Source: Candidatus Poribacteria bacterium
GTDB lineage: Bacteria > Poribacteria > WGA-4E > WGA-3G
DNA: 35,360 bases
Assembly: GCA_012270865.1 (NCBI GenBank)
Contig: JAAXHL010000138.1
Location: 1 to 35,360 of the forward strand
Direction: 5' to 3'
The notes under the pieces were generated by a model. The model ran no database searches, was not told where the DNA came from, and saw only the letters and a list, made by a program, of their open reading frames with translations. The position numbers and the translations under genes were made by a program. Positions 30,868 through 35,360 of this stretch are shown one piece after another. Position 1 is the stretch's first letter. Each line of letters opens with the position of its first letter.

Positions 30868-32559
30868 TTACAGATTAGAATTCAACCACTGAATGTGTTC
30901 CCGATACGCCTCAACCTCTGCTATGATTCTCGCCTGATCCCACCCATTCTTCTCACTTAGGAATTGTGCGATTTGTGGAGCGATGTCGAGTCCCTGACCG
31001 GGTGTCCAACCGATACGTGTGCGTCGCCATAGGAGATCGTCAAGTGTTATCGCCATCTCGCCCCAACAGGCGTAGAGGAATTCGGCTTTTATGAACGGCA
31101 GAGACGGCGTTATCGGTTCAACAAGTGTTGCGTCCTCACTGACGAGTTTTTGAATCATCCGACACCCATCTCCATACCGTTCAATGAGACGTTCCGTGTC
31201 AGTGCTGGATTGTAAAGGACAATTCGTGTCCGAATTCAGTGCTTCCGCTGATACATCGAACAGAGGCGTGGTATCGGTTTTACAATGCCGCGGGACATTC
31301 AAAAAGGCTGCCAAGTGATCCGCTGTCTCCTCTGCCATCTGGCGGTGTGTCGTGAGTTTCCCACCATAGAGATACATCACACCACTCGGACTCTCTGTGA
31401 TTAAGTGGTCCCTTGAAACAAACCCTGCTCTTGCAAATCCTCGTTCATGTCTGTTCGCAGCGATGAGTGGACGGGTACCGGCATACGCAGCGATAATCGC
31501 GTCGTTGTCAAGAGATTTATCTGGAAAAATACGTTGCGTTTCTGAAAGTAAGTACGCCGCCTCGCTTGCCGATGGACGGACGGCGGCAAGTTCTTCTTCA
31601 GGCGTGGTTTCCGTAGTGCCGACAATAGAAGTGTTGTGAGCACCCGGTAAAATAAAAATAACGCGCGGATTACGTTTGCGTTGTTTTTCCGAACGCGTGC
31701 AGGCGATCAGACCGTACGCTTCTGAGTCGTGTTGCTTTCCGCAGCGAGGCACGACGAGATGAACCCCTTTCGCATTTTTTCTGAGCAAGCGTGGAACGCC
31801 GTCGTAACTCGGGTCCTTACACCATATTTCGTCGCTCCAAGGTCCAGTTGCTGCCACGATTTTCCGAGCGGTTATCTCGAAACGTTGTCCAGAAACAACA
31901 TCTTCAGCACTTATCTTTGACACCCGGTTCCCCGAAACGGTCTCTGATCGCTTGACGAAATCGAGGAAACGGACGTAATTTGCGATGATAGCACCGTGCT
32001 GGTGCGCATTTTTGAGTGTCGCGAGTGTCAACCTTGCGTCGTCAACCATGCTATCCCATAACAGGACACATCCTCTCAGTGTATCTTCGGCAATCGGTCC
32101 AACCAAACGTCTTACTTCTTGTACATCACGAATGACGGTTGTTTTCTCTGCTTTATCGGCTTTAAAGAGACGATTATAGTAATGTGCCGCGAGTTGTATA
32201 CTTGTCAATGGGTAGGGATCGCCTTTGTAATTGAGGAGTGCGATTGGCATCGTTTTGACAAGATTCGGTGCAATGTATCGGAGGATCTCACGTTCTCTAC
32301 GTGATTTTTTGACGGGATCAATATCGCGTTTAAGGAGGTAGCGAAATCCGCCGTGTACGAGCTGCGATGTGGCACTGCTGGTTCCGTTTGCGAAGTCGCC
32401 TTGCTCAATTAACCCGACTTTGATGCCACCATTGAGAGCGAGGTCCCGAATTAAACCCGCGCCGACGATGCCACCCCCGATGATCAAAACATCCAGCGGT
32501 TCAGTCTTGAGAGTCTGAATATTGTTGGTTCGGGTTCGGGCTGAAAATTCCGTTGACAT
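30868..32559 (-). CDS. glpD: FAD-dependent glycerol-3-phosphate dehydrogenase
   Basis: 563 aa, normal for aerobic GlpD. The FAD-binding dinucleotide motif is LIIGGGIVGAGLIRDLALNG (25-44), followed by the signature EQGDFANGTSSATSQLVHGG. Further on are RPLIAANRHERGF and the SPSGVMYLYGGKLTTHRQMA region before the C-terminal domain (about 420-555). It oxidises sn-glycerol 3-phosphate to dihydroxyacetone phosphate and passes electrons to quinone at the inner membrane. The 12-nt gap to the upstream aminotransferase suggests co-transcription, though the two have no obvious shared pathway. No glpK or glpF is nearby. Confidence 0.94.
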   Translation of the reverse strand: MSTEFSARTRTNNIQTLKTEPLDVLIIGGGIVGAGLIRDLALNGGIKVGLIEQGDFANGTSSATSQLVHGGFRYLLKRDIDPVKKSRREREILRYIAPNLVKTMPIALLNYKGDPYPLTSIQLAAHYYNRLFKADKAEKTTVIRDVQEVRRLVGPIAEDTLRGCVLLWDSMVDDARLTLATLKNAHQHGAIIANYVRFLDFVKRSETVSGNRVSKISAEDVVSGQRFEITARKIVAATGPWSDEIWCKDPSYDGVPRLLRKNAKGVHLVVPRCGKQHDSEAYGLIACTRSEKQRKRNPRVIFILPGAHNTSIVGTTETTPEEELAAVRPSASEAAYLLSETQRIFPDKSLDNDAIIAAYAGTRPLIAANRHERGFARAGFVSRDHLITESPSGVMYLYGGKLTTHRQMAEETADHLAAFLNVPRHCKTDTTPLFDVSAEALNSDTNCPLQSSTDTERLIERYGDGCRMIQKLVSEDATLVEPITPSLPFIKAEFLYACWGEMAITLDDLLWRRTRIGWTPGQGLDIAPQIAQFLSEKNGWDQARIIAEVEAYREHIQWLNSNL

Positions 32560-32571
32560 CTTATCGCCTGC

Positions 32572-33966
32572 CTAATCAATCATCAAATGACTACATCCAG
32601 AGACTTTGCGGAGAGCCGTTAGAATCCCGGATCCGGCACCAGGTACCGGCTTCGTTAACAAGGGCAAAAATATGAGTTCCGAACACACCTTTTCGGTCAC
32701 AGGCAAATCGCCAGCAGTATACCCTTTAAACGTCCCACCCGTGTCCGCAGTGCAGAGAGGTCCCCGACCCTTCGTATAGATATCGAGTCCTTGCGTGAAG
32801 AGCGGTAAGGTATGCAAGAGCGGATACGGATTGCTATTCGTCGGCAGCGTTCCTGAAAAGAGCGGTACGCCATCGCCAACGAGCAGCGGATACGGGTTGT
32901 TATTTGCCAAAACGCCCTCCTTTCGGAGTGCCTCCGCGAACACGGGAGCAGGCAGTCCATGCATATCTTCCTGATGGTAACGGATTGGGAAGCCGTAGAA
33001 CCCCGCCGGTTCAGCACCTTCATACCTTTCAACCGGAGAGACACCCGGAATCTCATGTAATCCATCGGTGATCTCTTTGATATAAGCACGACGGTTTGCG
33101 TTGAGTTCATCAAGTTTCTTCAGTTGCACCGAAGCGATACCGATAGCAAGGGGATGCGCACGAAATTTAACACCTAATCCCATGGGTGGCAGATGTGTGT
33201 ATTGCAGTGCCGCCACTGCATCTCCTACAACGTTAGGCGGACGGTTAACTTGACCGAGTAGGCACGCCCGCTCAAAAACCGTCACGTCGTTTGTTGCAAG
33301 CATTCCACCTTCACCCGCACTCAGCGACTTGTTGCCTTGTAGACTCCATGCACCGACTTGCCCGATACTGCCGCACGGGATACCTTTGTAAGCGGCACCG
33401 TGTGCGTGTGAGCAGTCCTCTATGACAGGTACGCCGGTCTCTTCACTGAGTGCCATCAACGCGTCCATATCACAGACATTGCCCCACAGATGCACCGCCA
33501 CGATTGCCTTGGTTCGGGATGTAATGCGTCTTCGCATGTCATCTACATCGATGAGCAGCGTTTTCGGGTCTACCTCACAGAAGACAGGTGTCGCCATAAG
33601 TGTTAGCGCGGGTGTGACGGAACCCATCCACGTGTAAGTCGGGCAAATAACCTCATCTCCGGGACCGACACCGAGTCCGAACATCGCGCTATGTAAGGCT
33701 GCTGTACCGTTGGTAAGGCTCACGGCGAATCGGGTTTCGTGGCGTTCAGACCACACCTTCTCAAATTCCTGAACCGTCGGAGAGGCACCGGAGAGTTCGT
33801 TCCGAAGCGTCATCTCATAAACAACCTGTGCCTCCTCCGCTGTAATCTGCTTCCAATCGTCTAACTTCGGATACGGAACGTCATCGGATATCTCAAAGAC
33901 CGGCGTTCCACCCAAAATAGCGGGAAGATCTGTCGTTTTAATCTCATGACGAGATGATTGCGTCAT
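32572..33966 (-). CDS. DegT/DnrJ/EryC1/StrS-family PLP aminotransferase
   Basis: 464 aa, longer than the usual ~380, with an extra C-terminal part of about 60 residues. Key parts: SLTNGTAALHSAMFGLGVGPGDEVICPTYT (in pieces, 83-112), VHLWGNVCDMDAL, IEDCSHAHGA with Asp184 for the pyridine nitrogen, and SLQGNKSLSAGEGG with Lys213 as the PLP lysine. The family makes amino sugars or deoxysugars on nucleotide carriers, or acts as a dehydratase; 3-amino-5-hydroxybenzoate synthase-like members are also this long. The substrate is unknown and no nucleotide-sugar genes adjoin. ATG at 33966 with GGAG 8 nt upstream. Confidence 0.92.
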   Translation of the reverse strand: MTQSSRHEIKTTDLPAILGGTPVFEISDDVPYPKLDDWKQITAEEAQVVYEMTLRNELSGASPTVQEFEKVWSERHETRFAVSLTNGTAALHSAMFGLGVGPGDEVICPTYTWMGSVTPALTLMATPVFCEVDPKTLLIDVDDMRRRITSRTKAIVAVHLWGNVCDMDALMALSEETGVPVIEDCSHAHGAAYKGIPCGSIGQVGAWSLQGNKSLSAGEGGMLATNDVTVFERACLLGQVNRPPNVVGDAVAALQYTHLPPMGLGVKFRAHPLAIGIASVQLKKLDELNANRRAYIKEITDGLHEIPGVSPVERYEGAEPAGFYGFPIRYHQEDMHGLPAPVFAEALRKEGVLANNNPYPLLVGDGVPLFSGTLPTNSNPYPLLHTLPLFTQGLDIYTKGRGPLCTADTGGTFKGYTAGDLPVTEKVCSELIFLPLLTKPVPGAGSGILTALRKVSGCSHLMID

Positions 33967-34024
33967 TCTTTTTTCTCCAAAACCTGATCCTCGTCATCGT
34001 TTAACGATCTAAGGAATTTACGGT

Positions 34025-34053
34025 TTATTTTAACCCGACATCCATGTTATACT
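34025..34053 (+). promoter_or_regulatory. Possible extended -10 promoter upstream of the ABC permease
   Basis: TG-T-TATACT with the -10 at 34048-34053; the -35 (TTTATT near 34025) is weak. It lies just before the 22-bp direct repeats in the divergent gap. Confidence 0.4.
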
Positions 34054-34062
34054 AAAAGGCGC

Positions 34063-34106
34063 GTTGTGGGGCAATACAATATTAGTTGTGGGGCAATACA
34101 ATATTA
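34063..34106. repeat. Two perfect 22-bp direct repeats in a divergent intergenic region
   Basis: 34063-34084 and 34085-34106 are identical, head to tail (each begins GTTGTGGGGCAATAC). They lie between the aminotransferase gene (minus) and the ABC permease (plus), about 10 nt after the possible -10 element, a position that suits a regulator-binding site. Confidence 0.7.
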
Positions 34107-34163
34107 TGTATGATAACACGTCCTGCGAATTTTTGTCAAATTTAGTGAGGAAACCGAGAACCC

Positions 34164-35243
34164 TTGGATATCCGAAAACTGTTCATCTCACTGTTGCAAG
34201 GCAGAATCTCCGAACTCAGGCAGCCGCTCCTCAATTTCATGCCGTCGCTCCTTGCGATCTTTGGATTCTTTCTTCTGTGCGGGATCATTGTGCAGGCACG
34301 CGGACAAAATGCGTTAGAATTCTATAGCATCATTTTCTCAAGTGGGTTCTCAAGTTTCGACGAGTTCGCTTATGTTCTGTTCAACGCGACCCCCTTAATT
34401 TTTACAGGACTGGCAGTCGCGATCGGCTATAAAAGCGGACTGTTCAATATCGGTTGTGAAGGACAACTCTATGTCGCAGCGTTCGCGACTGCATGGATCG
34501 GTATACACATAGACCTTCCTGCCCTCCTACTGATCCCGCTCTGTATAGCGGCAGCCATGATTGCCGGTGCTGTATGGGGTGCCGTCCCCGGTTATCTCAA
34601 GGCGAAATACGGCGCGCACGAAGTTATTAACACAATCATGATGAACTTCATCGCTTTCGCGTTGATGAACTACCTCGTCACATCAATCTACCAAGAACCG
34701 GGACAGATGATTCCGCAAACCCGACAGATTCATGAAACGGCACGAATTCCACGATTAGCATCTTTTGCTCCATTCCTACCGGATAGCAATCCATTAAACA
34801 TGAGTTTCCTGATCGCCTGCGGGTGCGTCGTACTCTGTTATATCCTCTTAACACACACCCGTTGGGGATACGAGCTCCGTCTGGTCGGCAATGCCAAAGA
34901 CGTTGCCGCTTACGGTGGGATCAACCCGCGGGCGGTAACCGTATGGGTGATGGCGTTGAGCGGCGCGGTTGCCGGGTTAGCCGGTGTCGCGGAGGTGATG
35001 GGATACCGGCATCGGTATCTGGATAGTTTTTCATCGGGTTGGGGGTTCACCGGCATTGCGGTCGCGCTCTTGGGTAGAAACAACCCATTTGGGATTTTCG
35101 CTGCGGCAGTGTTGTTCGGATTACTCAACAAAGTTGCCTTGGACATCGACATCTTATTAGGTATCCCGCGCGGTCTATTCTTCGCTGGACAAGGTCTGCT
35201 GATTATCTGGTTAGTCTGTATAGAAGGCATCTCACGAAAATAG
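34164..35243 (+). CDS. ABC transporter permease, nucleoside/simple-sugar (BmpC/NupP-like) type
   Basis: 359 aa with about nine to ten membrane segments. The start is the TTG at 34164, with GAGG about 13 nt upstream; the next Met is at residue 27 inside the first hydrophobic segment, so the TTG is the best choice. Family features: the opening long helix, LFNATPLIFTGLAVAIGYKS, GLFNIGCEGQLYVAAFATAW near 90-110, GAHEVINTIMMNFIAFALMN and VGNAKDVAAYGGINPRAVTV. It matches the first permease of guanosine-type importers of the CUT2-related group. The partner permease, ATPase and Bmp/Med lipoprotein are not visible in the window and may lie beyond its right edge. Confidence 0.9.
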   Translation: MDIRKLFISLLQGRISELRQPLLNFMPSLLAIFGFFLLCGIIVQARGQNALEFYSIIFSSGFSSFDEFAYVLFNATPLIFTGLAVAIGYKSGLFNIGCEGQLYVAAFATAWIGIHIDLPALLLIPLCIAAAMIAGAVWGAVPGYLKAKYGAHEVINTIMMNFIAFALMNYLVTSIYQEPGQMIPQTRQIHETARIPRLASFAPFLPDSNPLNMSFLIACGCVVLCYILLTHTRWGYELRLVGNAKDVAAYGGINPRAVTVWVMALSGAVAGLAGVAEVMGYRHRYLDSFSSGWGFTGIAVALLGRNNPFGIFAAAVLFGLLNKVALDIDILLGIPRGLFFAGQGLLIIWLVCIEGISRK

Positions 35244-35309
35244 ACACTTCCCTCGCTGGTATGCGTGTTTCTTCAAATCTACGGAAAGGCACGTCAAAAT
35301 CTAAACCTG

Positions 35310-35335
35310 CCTCACCGAACCGCAAGGTAAATTAA
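35310..35335 (-). repeat. Inverted copy of the 26-bp repeat
   Basis: The reverse complement matches the 26-mer at 30671-30696 with about three differences. It lies downstream of the ABC permease stop; nothing else gene-like is visible between 35244 and the window end. Confidence 0.65.
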
Positions 35336-35360
35336 AACGCAATAAGTAGTTTTGGACATA

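Noticed and set aside
1..35360. tRNA, rRNA, riboswitch or phage genes
   Set aside because: Reading both strands by eye, I saw no cloverleaf, rRNA-like block, known riboswitch core, integrase or structural phage gene. Short RNAs cannot be excluded without a covariance-model scan.

Overview
The window is a protein-rich stretch of a Gram-negative-type bacterial chromosome. It carries kdsB (Kdo for LPS), several lipoproteins with lipobox cysteines, TRAP and ABC importers, and many secreted proteins. The mix of LamG-like proteins, a sulfatase, an FGE-like protein, carboxypeptidase-regulatory-like domains, LarA paralogues and abundant short palindromic intergenic repeats resembles Candidatus Poribacteria or a related uncultivated lineage. 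That assignment is an inference from gene style; there is no rRNA or other taxonomic marker here. No phage, transposase, tRNA, rRNA or CRISPR array was seen.

Layout. 1-2.1 kb (minus): FGE-like secreted protein and an EamA/DMT transporter. 2.5-3.7 kb (plus): lone branched-chain-amino-acid-type ABC binding lipoprotein. 3.8-7.8 kb (minus): two paralogous secreted proteins, a single-pass membrane protein of unknown role, and a large secreted carboxypeptidase-regulatory-like protein. 7.9-12.6 kb (plus): an apparent ECF-sigma locus. It has a shared promoter motif before two transcription units, a nine-unit hairpin array in the leader, a TPR-thioredoxin protein, the sigma factor, two tandem paralogues of an unrecognised family, and two tandem ferredoxins. 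12.6-20 kb (minus): a small coiled-coil membrane protein, then a tightly packed operon kdsB-pyrG-larA-like-larA-like-dctQ-dctM. 20.2-25.2 kb (plus): two LamG proteins, a sulfatase, a PAP2 phosphatase and a lipoprotein. 25.3-28.5 kb (plus): binding protein plus LivH and LivM permeases, with no ATPases. 28.5-34 kb (minus): a BatA-like VWA protein, a PD-(D/E)XK-like protein, a GlpD-type dehydrogenase and a DegT/DnrJ aminotransferase. 34.2-35.2 kb (plus): an ABC permease of the nucleoside/simple-sugar type.

Three things stand out. First, the ECF locus: an identical two-part promoter motif with identical 10-nt spacing precedes both units around the sigma gene, and the first unit begins with about nine palindromic repeats whose stems show compensatory changes. 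Second, four secreted proteins from two unrelated fold families end in the same short C-terminal motif (K-L-A-T-T-W-G-x-L-K), which looks like a sorting or processing tag. Third, several families of dispersed hairpin repeats fill the gaps between genes and in several cases supply or abut the stop codon of the neighbouring gene.
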